The notes under the pieces were generated by a model. The model saw nothing but the letters and a program-made list of their open reading frames with translations, did not search any database and was not told the origin of the DNA. From Gremmenia infestans (taxonomy: Eukaryota; Ascomycota; Leotiomycetes; Helotiales; Hamatocanthoscyphaceae), in contig JAFEVB010000004.1 in NCBI GenBank assembly GCA_032629725.1, positions 62,001 to 126,000 on the forward strand: 64,000 nt of DNA, read 5' to 3'. Made by a program: the position numbers and the translations under genes. Shown here piece by piece: positions 34,456-47,637 of this stretch (position 1 is its first letter; every line of letters begins with the position of its first letter).

Positions 34456-35753
34456 CGCATTCGACATCGAAGGCCATAGCTCGCTGGTGGCAGACACCAT
34501 ACGCTATGATATCTCCATTAGCATGATCCTACTTCACTTCAGTGGTATCTATCCTTACTGGCAGAGCGGAGGTCTGAAAAGCCATGTTGGGGGTCTGTTG
34601 AGCGTGAGCGAGCCTATCTCAACGTGGCGGTCCCCCCCGGCGACCTTGGATTATATCCTATCCGCTTAAAGCACGTAGTCGAAGATACCAGGCGTGATAC
34701 ACAATGGAATAAGAAATGTCTGGGAATGAATGTGAGGCCTCAACTCGAGAGTCAGACGTTGAGGTTCAGGCAGCGGATGATGCGAATACTTCGGTGTTGA
34801 ACGGGGATATATTTTGGTCTAACCATTTATGTACTAGCGCAGACTACCTCCTGGTAGAGGATATCAACGATTACTAAAATTCAACTGCATTATGTTTTGA
34901 ACTTCCTTCAATTACTCTACTTGATTGCTATATTTTGTAATCTTTCCCGAAGCTTACAATGGGAAAGTTGTATTAGTTGATTCCTCCTGGATAACTCTTG
35001 AATACCTATTCAATTAGTCATACATGTCTCCTCGTTTCACGAGAATTGAGCTATTTCTTCAAGTTTTATTGCTGTTATAATTACATACGTTTCCCTCCTT
35101 TATTCACACCCAAAACTATAATTCATCGCAAATATTGATACATTGTAACTGTGTCCCCAAACTCCTAATTGAAGCAATAACAGTAAAACAACAACCCCAA
35201 TCCAATGCAGGTATAAACAATACTAAAACTTAAGCTCGTCGTTCTCGTAAGCCCGTGAAAGCGACTTCATTACTGCGTGTACCGCTCAACAACGTCATTA
35301 TAAATAGGACTAGACAAATGAAATAATAGACAACCATAAAATCACAAAGGGAAGGACAAGGTAGAACTCAAAGTAAAGAAGTGGATGGCCATGAAAAAAA
35401 CAAAAGCAAAAGGCCGCCCCGTCCCGTGAAGGAAATAGGCTCTCGAATGATGATAAATGGGCTGTTTCCATCTATGTTTGTCGTTGATTCGTTGCGTTTT
35501 AAATAGATAGGGTATCGGTATATATATGGAATCGTGGCACGTCGTGACGAAGTGGTACAGTGATGCTGACTATTGACAAAGACAAAGGGGATGCTTTTTT
35601 ACGACTGGTATTTGGGGAAAGGTGGGTTCTGTGACTCACACATCCTTTTTGGGTAGATTGGTTGATTATGGTGTTGCTTTTCCAATTAAAGAGAGTTGTC
35701 GAGTTGAATGTACTAGGAGAAGACGATGCGATATTAAACGTATTATAGGCACA
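34456..35753. other. Intergenic region between YME1 and the C2H2 gene
   Basis: About 1.3 kb of AT-rich sequence. The left part is the YME1 promoter and the right part the 3' region of the leftward C2H2 gene. No coding frame is convincing. Confidence 0.5.
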
Positions 35754-37199
35754 TCAGAGGCTCTCCAACCGGGCACTTGGCATTTGTAGAGAAGGGTCGT
35801 CATAGGCTTCAATTTTTTGCATCCAAGGATTTTGGAACACATGCCCTTGAGAGAAATGTTGAATCTGGCTGATCACTTCGACTGGCGGTTGGTAAGCAAC
35901 ATTCTCATACCATTGACCTTCTTGTGGGGTGGCAGGCTGGTACTGCTCTTGTACTTGAGATGGATGAGTACCATGGTTAGGCATTGGTTGGGGTTGCTGC
36001 TGACGCAGGTGCTGCTGGACCTGGTGGTATTGGATGAGAGATTGCTGAGGCTCGGTGGGGGAAGCGTGGTTCAAAGAATACGTCGCTGTTTGTACTGGGT
36101 TGTGCGTGCAATAAGGATCCTGAGACACTGGACTTGCTCTGGAAGCAGACGAGTAGCTGCTCGGGCTACTTTGGATCATCTCATGCACTGGGCCTTCCAT
36201 TTGATGCCGCGGAATTTGATACGTTTGTATCGGAGGCGGATTTGTGTTCAAAGTCGCAACACCAGGATTGTTCTGTTCTGGCACATAGTATGAAGAGTGG
36301 GCTGGGAGACTCGGCGCCCTGTGGTTCATGGGGTTGGACTGTCTTTGGTGCTCGGGAATTGGAGCATTGAAACTCTGCTGAGCAGCACCGCCAGAAACGC
36401 TGTGTCGGTGGCCATATTGTTGTTGCATTGGATATCCATCAATCTGGTGGTGATTTCCATATTCCGCCATTGAGTGGGCTCGGAGCATGTGATGAGCCTG
36501 CGGCACAACAGACTGGCTTGGTGCTGCAACGCTCTGTGGCCAATGCATTGGACCTGAGTGCTGAGGGGTGGAGGGGGAATCCCCACTGTCAGATTCAGAA
36601 CTCTCGCCATCGTCTAGCTCCGATGAATGAATGCCTCGTTGATGCGACCGCCGTTGATGCTTGACCATAGTCGTCTTCCGGCAAAAGCTACTATCCTGTT
36701 AGCAACCAATGCATTTAGCCTGATCTATCACCTCAACGAACCTCTTTAAGCAACCTTCGTGAGCACACCTGTAAGGACGCTTCCCTGTGTGGATGCGACG
36801 ATGGCGTGCAAGACTTGAAGACTGAACACTTATTATTAGTAGGGATAATTCTGGTGAGGTTTGATTTTTCCTCACATCAGAGAACCGTTTCCCACATCCA
36901 ATGTGCTGGCATTGATGCGGTTTCTCGCCCGTGTGGGTGCGAATATGGACAGTGAGAGCACTTCTTTGAATAAAGCTCTTGCCACATCCAGGTGTCATAC
37001 ACGAATATGGCCTCTCATTCGTATGGATTCGGTAGTGTCTCTGTAGATCAGACTTCCGGTTGAAGCTCTGTTGAGAATTAGTCCAGCGTCCTGTTTCACG
37101 CCAGTATCTGGGTACTGCACGTACCTTGTTGCACACCTGCCAGTCACACTGGAAAGGACGGGCATTGGGCTCGTTCTCCACCAGCTCCATAACGTCCAT
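35754..37199 (-). CDS. Four-finger C2H2 transcription factor with a Gln/Pro-rich tail
   Basis: Nuclear DNA-binding regulator. Exons are 37199-37125, 37067-36876, 36821-36742 and 36687-35754, with introns of 57, 54 and 54 bp. The third has an unusual GTTCG donor but is required to restore CLKSFCRKTTMVKH. The product is 426 residues. Four tandem C2H2 fingers occupy residues about 19-130: FQCDWQVCNKSFNRKSDLQ, YSCMTPGCGKSFIQRSALT, HQCQHIGCGKRFSDSSSLA and YRCAHEGCLKSFCRKTTM. Introns split the fingers, which is why no single frame shows them all. The remaining about 290 residues are disordered and rich in Gln, Pro, Ser and His, as in an activation domain. The ATG at 37199 is the first in frame; the frame is open nine codons further to a TTG (LKDLSSKVR), so an upstream exon is possible. 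Target genes unknown. Confidence 0.88.
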
Positions 37200-40100
37200 C
37201 CTCACCTTACTCGAGAGGTCCTTCAAAGCAAGTGAACTGTTCCTTCAATCCCAAAGGGCATATATCAGGTAGCTGCTGTCTTCGGAATGTGACGTGCTTC
37301 TACAAGAAAAGACCTGTTCTGTGTGGTGACATGTACCAGGCTGGTGCGCCGCACGAGTTGGAAGAGACCTGGGTCTTGGAAGGGGATCCAACACGGTAGA
37401 GCAAAACAGTGGTCAACTCTTGATGACGAGAATATGTTGAGTTGAAGTATAAGTCCAAGTCCCCAAGACAAACCAGGATCTCAAGGTCCAAATAAGGTTC
37501 TTGAAGAAGTCAATATTTGAGCTAATAAGAATCAGCAGGTGGTGAGTAGGAAACACAGCTGTTTACATACTCTAGAGATCAAGGGTTCCGGGGTAGTCCC
37601 TCAAGCAGGGTTTAGTGGCGAGATGCACGAGCAGAAAAGATACTCCCACCTTAAATGTACCTTTGATCAAGGTCGTACCTGGCTCTGGCCTTTTTGTGCT
37701 ACTTCGTACAGCTGATGCGAGGGGCTGAGGGGATTGGTGTAAAGAAAAGAAAGAAGCGCTTCCAGGGTTCTCGGCAGATGTGAGGTGACAGAACTAGTCG
37801 TTACTCGCGAGACTCGCGGGGTGGAGACGTCTAGCCCTACTTGTTTCGACGTCTTAAGAGTTTGTCTACAGTATCAGAGGGTTAAGAATCTGAAACGAAG
37901 AATATTCTTGAAGTAGAGAATAGATGTGTAGCTGATATTATGGTAGAATGGTGAGCGCAAAGACGCTGAGATGTTGAAGCTTTGGCAGAGTAATGGCTGG
38001 TCTGGGGAAACTCAATATAGCGTGTCTGCACGGAATATATGGTCCGCGAAAGTATATTGATTTAATGATTGTGTAGTCGTCTTGAAGTTCCGGCCATACG
38101 TGCAATCTTCTGTCTCTTCTGTCGTTTGCGCCTCGATCAAGGGTGTTGATTTAAGTATGGACGGCGATTTGTCCTTCGAGAATGTTTGTTCAGGGAAGCT
38201 TGAGCGTAGAGACTTGACTCAATTGAGGAAACGGTGCCTGCTCAGATGCAATTGAAGTTGGTAAAAGGGAGGGTCCGGACTTGTAGTAGAAAGGTTAATA
38301 CTGTATAGTGAAAAATAACGACTATGTTTGTATATGAAGAGGAGTTGCAGATTCAATGACTGACGGATCTAGCAGAAGGCCCTCATTTGTGAGAGTTTTG
38401 AAGGGTGGTGGAGTCTGTGTCTGAGGACGGATCTTGTAAAGAACAAAGTGGAGTGGTGGAGTGAAGGCCCACACATGTTCGACTTGTCAATCAGGTACAA
38501 GACGTCCCTCGAGGCTGGCTATCGCCAGGGCGATAAAGTCCTAAGGTGCGGTCCGACAAGCGTATAAACTATACTTGATGGAGCTTAAACCCCAGGTATT
38601 AGCCGTTCACGGTGCAAGGTTGACGCAGTAGATTTTCAAGGTTTATTGGGCTGATCAGGGACGGCCGGGGTAGTTTGGTTCTAGAGTGTCAGGGGTGGTA
38701 GTTCGGAGCACTCCTGAGCAAGACAATACCGCTAGTAGATGTTTAGGGATTGACAAAAGAAGAGCTAACTACTAAGAGCCTTCACTTCAAAAAGTAGACT
38801 AAGGTAGTACTCCGTAGTCTATTGCTTCCGCATGGCAACCTACCTATGGAGTATACAAAACAGGACTTCTTTCCTGAACGTTTGCCATGCCATCTATCGC
38901 GGAATGATCAGGTAAGGTACAAGAAGTGTGGTGTTGATACAGGGTAGGAAAAATGTATCGGTATTTATGTGTTTCGTCTTATTTATTATTCCGGTACAAA
39001 AATGGGAGTGGGCGGGAAGCAAAGGGAACTGGATGAAAAGAAGAAAAGGGATTTCCAGTACCGTAGGATCATACTTCCGTACAGTACAGTACTTACCACC
39101 CCAGAAGGCCCAGAGGGTGGAAATATTTCCAGCACCAAAGATCACATCTCCCGACCAAACCAGTTCCAGGGTTCAGCCCCCTCCACCGCTAGGGAGGCCC
39201 CTGCAAGTAGCGCCCCGGGGGACCTGTACCGTTGCAGGCCATGACCCTGGACAAACTTTCGCTTACCTTGCTCAACGACTAGCATGGTGCTGGGATAACA
39301 ATGTGAGCATGGTACTGGGTGTGACCGATCCTTGCAATGTTATAATAGCTCTGCTGCTCTCTTGTCCTCTTAGTCAGTTGATTGTACGTTTTCAAAAGGA
39401 GGTTACAAGTCTTTATCACCAAATTGATCAGCATTAGGCCAAATTTCTGTAGATGCACTATAATATGGCCGTTCCCGGCTATTCTCTATGTCAAATGCCG
39501 CAGCTAGCATTATACTAATGTTGAGAGATATAAGATTGATATCACGATAAAATAAATTCTCCCATGGTCTTGAGTATTGGTGATTAGCTCAGCATAAGTG
39601 AAAGGGGCACATAACCAGAGACAATCACTTCATTTCCCCTGCATAAATTCCAGAAACGTGACATCTAACCTATGGCAAGCTGACATCAATTACAGTACAC
39701 TCATGATGCTGCAGCTAGGTAAAAAGTGATTATGCAATTCGGGAGACCGACAACTTTCGGTATCATTGCAGTCTTGCGGCAACGGAAGACCAACAGGTAG
39801 TTATCGTGAAGATGGTTTCATGCTGCTTGTCGCTTTTCGTGTGAGTTGGCGTAAGCCGTTCAACAATACCTTGGAGCTTGACTAGACAAATACACTGTTT
39901 GACCCTGGTAAACTTTATGTAATTGCTTCGCAGCGCCTTCAGGATTTGACCTTCTATACTTCTGCGATTTGGTAGTGCTGTATCTTGGTTACCCGCGTTT
40001 GCCAATCTCGCACGCAAGCTCAGCTGCGAGCTATTCCCAATATCATCGATCCTGCAAAGTAGCCGGGAGAGCCGTGATGTTTTGCGTAACCTCGACGTGG

Positions 40101-42677
40101 ATATGAGGTCGGGACTCTGAAGGGAGGACTTCGTCACCGACCTTATTACTGTGTTATATACCTAGGTAGCTAAGCAGCTCATCCCTGGCTCTGCCGCTCT
40201 AGTCTTCTCACTCCTGCACTTGCCGCGAGACATTGACTGAAAATACATGCTACGAAGTAAATTGCCGCTTTGCCGCGGTTGTGCTCCGACCGATAACAAG
40301 ATAGGCCTGTAAGATACAGTGCCGGCGTTGATGAGTACTGTACCGTATGCAGTTCCTTAGGGGAGTTTGTAGGGAAGTGATAGTGATACAAAGGTACGGG
40401 GTACAGTGACCCATTTATTTTAAGTGACGAGTCGGCATGATTCAACGCCCTTGCTCTCGGAACTTCCGCAACCGACCATAAGCACCAACTTCTCAATAAC
40501 AAGAGCGGGATATACCCCTGTGTGCACGCCAGTATCAACTCTTCGTTCCCCACTACTTAGCATAGATAAACAGAAGGCGGCATATATAATTGGTTCTTAA
40601 CCCCGATGTTTTATAAGAGCTAAGCCAATCTTGAATTGAGACTTCAAAGGCCTTAATGAAGAGTCTTCATGTATTAACTCTAAGCTTTATAAGTAGCGCG
40701 GGGCGTATAATTACAGTGTAAATACTGTCTTATTACTAAATTTCGTGGTGTTTAGAAGAAGCACCAATCAATAATAATAGATGGAAGGACCGCTAATTAG
40801 TGGCTACTTCGTATCTTCGTACATAGCCATAGACTAGATCATAAAAAAGGAGTACACTACTGTACTGTCTCAAAACTTTTCGAACGCGGAACTAGGGAGA
40901 CGAGAAGGATGCCAGGGCTTGTCTCGTCTGACGGGTGCTTTCCGAGGGTAGGGAGGGCCCGCGCCTCAGCCTCACGTCTAAATGGCACTTGCCTGGGTTC
41001 TGCGGCGGGACGAGAGTTGACAACAACCTCCAAGTTCTACTGCACTTCCAGCGTACTACTCCTCTCTAGGGTCTCTCTCATCTTCCTCCCCCCACTATCG
41101 AGCCATATGGTCGGAGTTGCGCCTCAAATATCTATGCCTAACACGCTCGAATACGCCATAGGTACGCAGGAGCCCATGACCGAAAAGAAAACTTGGGGGT
41201 AGAATTGCACGATTTACTAGACTGGTACATACTTTGGCAGTTTATATCTGCAAAAACAAATTCAAAGCCTAGTGAGACGACTATAGTCTTTCACCATTAT
41301 ACGTCACATTACTACCACGTTGCAGATTAACTAACTGCTCTTGTAGTCACACTCTCTGAGAACACCAAATCGAGATCGAAGCGTCTTTCGGAAGCTTCTG
41401 CAAGGTGACAGGCACAATCTGCAAATTCTTATTTTACGATGCACGATGTGGAAATACTCCGCACGAGTAGTTCTTAGCGAGCTGCAATGCTACATTCTGT
41501 TGTGCGTCGCGTCCAAGGGTGGACGAGCATGAGTTTCTGCAGCCAACTGCCACCTGCATCCCCAATTCCAGTCTCCACAAGAACGAACAGGCCATGATTT
41601 TGCAATACAGGATCTCCAAGTGCGAGTCCAGGACGCTAATCACACTAGGTATTGGTCGATGCTCGTATTTTGTATTTGAAACTTTTACTCCGTATACGAT
41701 CGTTCTCGTGTTGTCTGTTGTCTGGGGACAAAATCTCTACCCTTGTTACGCTAGGCAATTTGAGGTTTGAAACATGATTGAAACCGCGAGATGCTTTTGG
41801 TACTGCACCCGGTTCGGATGAGTGACCTGATGTGGCAACGCCACATATTGTTTGGCGTCATCACCGGTTCACGGACCTGCCGGCCAGGAGCAAATGGCAT
41901 CATGTTTTTCCGTACTTCAAAATCGCGCCCTTCAAAATCGTACCTGAATATGGCGAGCTTTTAAGTTTCTTTTGTTTGAGCTCTAGAAAAGTGTCCCGGG
42001 GCCGCGAAGCACTACTCTATGCGAACACCGTAGCATGAGCGAGGCTGTATTTGGGGATTTACATCACTTTCGCCTTATTTGTCAAGAGAAGGTTGCGTTG
42101 CCTATCACAGGTTTTGCTTGCAGCAGTCCTTTGCAGTTTGCTTCACTTTGATATTTCCCCTATTCGGTCGAGTCAGCCGATCTACTCGGATTTTCACTTC
42201 AACCTCTACGCCTCTCAAATCTTCACACCTTCTCCATTTGATGTTTCCTGCCGACTCGATATGCATCTTCCAAAAAAACGCTGCGACTGATTACCGCCCA
42301 CCAGCATACGTTTCTCTCACACACAGACCATGGGTTCATGATTCGAATTGGTTGCAGCCAGCCTATCCCCAAACAAAGGTCAAACTCCTTCTCGTATAAA
42401 TCAGTTCCCTTTCCCTTGATTGTACAAAGTGATTATCCCGTCATATGCGAGTCCCCAGTACGGTCGGACTTAGTTGAGCTGCATAGGCTAAATGAGAACC
42501 ACAAAAGAGTCCAGAAGAAAATGCAGACCGTGCCAACAGATAACAAGTGAGATTCAACCTTGCTCAAGGTCTTGATATAGTGAAGCTCTTTGAGTTGCCT
42601 TTGACCCAATTATAGCCCACACAGGAACCTGCTGAGCGAAGACTGAGTCCACGGTGGTCGTATAGAGTAGTTAGTGT

Positions 42678-42728
42678 GAGCTAGAAATGTCCACCTGCTA
42701 GAAATGTCCACTTGCTAGAGATGGGCGT
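42678..42728. repeat. 17-bp tandem repeat, about three copies
   Basis: Units at 42678-42694, 42695-42711 and a degenerate third at 42712-42728. The first two share the core gctagaaatgtccac. Confidence 0.85.
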
Positions 42729-44617
42729 CAGACTTGGAGATGGAGCAATCTCATAGTAGTCCGGTAGCATTCAAGCGAGTAAATAGCAAAAGATTTGAAC
42801 TCTTGGTAGTCTGAGCTATTACCAAACTTAGGACGACCTGCTGCCTGCGAGATACTCATATTGGGCCTCCCTCCGCAACCATATCGTGTTCGGACAAGAT
42901 CTCGTCTCTGATTCCGGCATCAGCAGCATTATTACTTCAAGAGGGACAGCCAAGTGTCCGTTCAAATCTGCAAACTGATAATAGGCAGTTCATGATAACG
43001 AGCTTTCAGATCGACACCAAGTCATTATGGCATGCCGTTTAGATTTCTGTTCGTTGCGCAAACATCCGAGCGTGCGTAAGGCTCGGCCGGCTAGGAACAC
43101 CACTACCGGCGCGGGGCATTTGAGCGAATCCAACCCCTCTATTTTCTATTTGTGACGATAGTTTCATTGCATCCTACGCTTCAAGGACACCCTCAGATTG
43201 CTTTCAAGTGTTGGGCTCTCTAGACTGTTGAAAATGGAAAAGACCGACTCTACAAACGGCATAGCATCCAATTTGAGTCCAAATGTGGCACTTCCACTAA
43301 TGCAAACCCCACATACCATAAATCGAAAGGCCAGGAGCAGTCCACTTCTGCAACAGTTCATGCAGTGCACAAAGCTAGAGCAAGGATTGTATGCACAGTC
43401 GCTGCATAAATCCTGGCTCGAAAATCCGATGTACAGTACTCGTGCAGTAGATTAGCTATTTGCCTACTTACTGTATTGGCCTGCTCCCCGGAGACTACTT
43501 ATTAGCTGCTGCAATTCAACCTGCAAGTATGTACCTTGGTGATGCAAACAGATCCAAGATGCCAAGGCTTCCATCGTTCATGTCCACGGTAGCCTTGAAG
43601 AGAGGGGTCCATATGTTGGAGATAAGGAGATGGCGTCGATGAAGCAAACTCGCCTAAGGACTAGGAGGGTGTGACCAGCTTTAAGGGGCTCATTGCCCTG
43701 TGACGCAAGCATTCTACAAGGCCTGGTCCAGGTCTTTGAAATGTCAAAATAACTTGCGAAACACATAGAATTAGATACCCGAGGTGCCTCTCATCGAAAC
43801 CCGGAAGTCTCGTGTTAGTCGATTCTTGACGTTTATTGTAGTGTATGATTAACTCAGGGTCCCGAGTCATGGAGCATTGCTCCAGAGTCCAGACTGGGAT
43901 GTAAAAGTTCGGTGAGGGGTAGATGCGAGGCCTAAAACCCCGCTACTCGTTCCGCGAAATCCTAGACCCAGGACATCACTAAGAGTGCCGGAAGTCTCTC
44001 CTTAGGGCTGCCGCTGCCGTTTCTTACAGGGTAGTTGTCACTAAACCTGGTGAGCCTGCATTTTACATTGATAAGGACCCTGATGTAGCTAAAGCAAGGT
44101 AAGATTATCTATAGGCTTGATATATCCTTAAATACAATTATCTATGCCTTAGCTAGAGATCAATCCTCCAAGATACACTTATATACTAGAATAGGCCTGT
44201 TTCCTATAAGCTCAGTCTATACAAGCCTTGTAGAGGCGTAATAATATGGAAATATGCAAGTTGGATGACAATACACTATACCCGAAACTGCTGAATCTGG
44301 TAACGCAACGCTACTCTGTAGTTCACACCGCCATTTTTAATTTCTTATCGCTCCCCGCATTTCGCTTCTTTTGGATTTCCATGCGTTTATGACTACATTA
44401 ACACGGCCTTGTGTCCAGTTTCACGCAGCACCGTACCAGATTTCCACACAACCTTTACGGAGGTATCTCATGAACTCACCTATAGCAGATCGGCCGGCTA
44501 TATGTGACACAACGAACGCCTGAAGGTACATGTCTGTGACGTGCCCCTTACCTCGGACGCGGCACGGCTGATATCGAATACTCACTTGCCTTTTCTGTAA
44601 ATGTTGTCTATGTTGTG

Positions 44618-44651
44618 TCCACGTTCTGTCCATGTTCTGTCCACGTTGTCG
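44618..44651. repeat. 11-bp tandem repeat, about three copies
   Basis: Three near-identical tandem units of the type gtccacgttct / gtccatgttct / gtccacgttgt, next to a related tgttgtctatgttg segment. No coding role seen. Confidence 0.75.
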
Positions 44652-47457
44652 CAATGCAAGCATATCAGGGTTGGGACACTGTGCTCTGGCAGGGCTGAAG
44701 TGTTATTTTTCGCAACATCATGTTCCGCTGCCTTTTTGGGGATTGTGCTTCATTTATCCACAGGTTTTGGGGACCCCATATCTTCTTTGAATTCAGTTAT
44801 TTCGATGTTAATGTCCGTGGGGCTAGCAATATGGGTTCGCAGTTCAAGTGGTCGAAAATGTAAAAATGAAATTTCAAGTTATTGGCTGTTTTGACTACAA
44901 AGTCTATCTGCTTTCAAGTGGAAGTATAAATTCGATCATGGACGCTCTTGAGGATACATATGGTGAAGTCTTATTACACCTTAGTCATTTGCTTGTCTTA
45001 CAAGCTGCTCATTTTAGCCATACGTTCTGTCTCTCCTATCGCTACTAATAGAAACCGAATGAGGAAGTGAAGCATTGGTCTCTCATCATGAATGCGCTCC
45101 TGCATCGTTTTACGTTTGTCTTTCACTCATGGTGGGCCGTCCTATGCATGGTTTCCTATGCGGGTACTCGTAATACCAAAGATTGTAGCAATACTCCTCT
45201 TGCTCAATCAGAAAACGAAAACAGCAATGGATCTACCCAAGTTCAAGTGCTTGTTATAAAACCAAGATGTATTCCATAGCTACATAGTCCAATCGATTCC
45301 GCTAATGCTCAATTCAAGCATTGAAAGGGTGTAATTATAACTCGCAATTGCCATGAGATTGAACGTCAGACTATAATTAAGTTTTCTGTATATATGTGTA
45401 GCTTTTTCCAAGCTCTTTGAACTCTTGGAAATAAGATCAATTCCGTAATCACGAACCCTGCCACACCACGTGTCCCACGTGTCAAGCCAAGCCCTCGGAC
45501 TTTTTAATGCTATAAGGCGAAGACGAGGCGAACCGCACCGAGCCGATCCCCGCGCTCGCTTCGCAATTGATTATCGTTTAAACATTCCAGTATAGGTACT
45601 TTATTAAACATTTCTCAACGGCTCACTTCACCTATATTACTATCTATTAAAGTTATAAACTCTATATACCGGTGTCATGATAGGCAGTGCCAATATATCT
45701 CGTAAGTAGTATATGTTTTAAGGTAGTAACTTTAGCGATAAATCATAAGTCCGGTTTCAAAGGAGAAATTATAAGTAGCGTAGCTCAGAAAAATACGAGT
45801 GCCTAAAAGTACTAATTAACGAATGCGATGTTTAGCTAGATGAATATACTGATAACATACGCGCACGTAGCGCATAGTCGATCATGTTCTTTCTACTGGT
45901 TCGCAGATCTTGACTATAATCCCATCAGTCTCACATCGGAACGCCATCAAAAAGGCTTTCTGATATCAAGCGGAATGGGACGGGATAAGACCGCTCTATT
46001 ATGGATTCGGCTTCCCACGCCTTTCTTGCTGCATATTCTAATTTGTCTGCTTCCTATTTCAGCTCACACGTCGTACAACCCCGCAGCCACCGTCTGGAAA
46101 AAATACAGGTTACACCAGCGGGAATAACATCCAACTACGACATTCAATACGAGAATGATATATGATATAGCGACGGAGCCTGCACAAAGGCATTGCTCTC
46201 GGCTCTTGCTGCAATACGAGAGTTGCGCATCTCTAATCAATAGTATCCTATCGATTTCTCGATATCTGGCCGAAGAAAACGTGTGGAGGGGTAGTCTGAG
46301 ACAAAAGCAAAACTAACAAAACGAGGTTTCCACGAGCTGTCAGTTTAAGCGTGTATTCAGCTACTGCAGAGATAAACATGTGGACAAGTTGTGCAACCAA
46401 CCGCTAGTAACACCACATCAGATACTTGTTTCTCTGCTTAGATAGCAACCTACCTTCCAATTTTAGGGATGCAATGCTTATTCAATATCGTCATTCTCGT
46501 AATTATTAGCGCTTGCATACACCTCTTACTAACGGCTCCCTCTGCATGAGCTGATATGGGTATATTCATAAGCATCATGATTTAATATAAGCAAAGACAT
46601 ACCCACTTTCTCCCTCATTATCCAGGGAAAAACAACATCCAAACATCCAAACCTATGACGCTTCTCTCAAACATGCATCTGGAGTTAAATGGTGCTGCAT
46701 ATTTGGGCGTGGCGGAGTCAAACTTAGGCAGGGCTGCTTCATTCAGGGTCATTCTCCCATACGTACGCTCGTAACCGTATTCGTTAACATCTAAAGTCTG
46801 ATACTTCGTAGATGACGAGAGCTGAGCTCAAGCCGGCCAATGTGGTCTTGGAGTCGATCTATAGCCGCATGCAATGTCTAGTAATTTGTTGTCCCATGTG
46901 GCCTATCCCACCAAAACCCCGCGTGATTGCATTGCTAAAGCCTTGGGCTGAGACGGTTCGTCATAAGTTCAATCGCAAGCGATGTCATTTTTCTCCCCAT
47001 TCTAGTCGTCACTTGTAGAAAGAGGTTCGGAAACCTTCCTTCATCCTTCTAGGGTTGAGAATATTGAAGTTCAGCTGAGCTGAGCCAAAACCATAGAGAC
47101 TCCATTCGCAAAGACACTTGTCTAAAACTGAATCTTAATCAAGGCCTAGATAGCGTCGTGAAATTGTATTGTCCGGCAAGCACAGAGTAGCTCCTAATAA
47201 TCCCATTTCGGCAAACAGTGGAAAGTCTGGAACCCGGTATTCGGAGTATCACTCGATACGGCCGCTTGAAGCAAAAGGAATCCGTTCAGCACAGGCCAAG
47301 TCGGTCAAATATCAGATTCGAGGAAGCAGCAAATGGCCGAAATACCGGTATACAATAATGCCTGTTCATCCATAAGATCAGCAGTTATAATACAACCCTA
47401 CGAACGTTGTGTGATTAATTAGTAAACAAAAATAAAGTAAGGTATGATGCGGACGGA

Positions 47458-47482
47458 GTACGGAGGTACTTGCCCTCCGTAC
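47458..47482. repeat. Perfect 9-bp inverted repeat, GTACGGAGG type
   Basis: Arms gtacggagg (47458-47466) and cctccgtac (47474-47482) with a 7-nt loop. Related to the hairpin 135 bp downstream. Confidence 0.85.
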
Positions 47483-47616
47483 GAAATTTGCTTAAACCCT
47501 GTACCGGGAGCCTGCCGCCGCTACGCTTACCAGAGCCAGCACCCTGGGTCATCCGATTGCAGGGTTCTGGCAAGCGTTAGTCAGCGTCCCAAGGCATGGG
47601 ATTGGGGCATATTACG

Positions 47617-47637
47617 AAGTACGGAGTATCCGTACTT
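47617..47637. repeat. Perfect 9-bp inverted repeat, AAGTACGGA type
   Basis: Arms aagtacgga (47617-47625) and tccgtactt (47629-47637) with a 3-nt loop. It shares the GTACGGA core with the hairpin at 47458-47482. Confidence 0.85.

Noticed and set aside
38928..39437. 169-codon frame in the gene-poor region
   Set aside because: No recognisable motif and no splice partners.
39588..39660. tRNA-like A-box (gattagctcag)
   Set aside because: No matching B-box or cloverleaf follows.
39763..40553. Two adjacent 124-codon leftward frames
   Set aside because: Different frames, no family signal, and no intron joining them that I could support.
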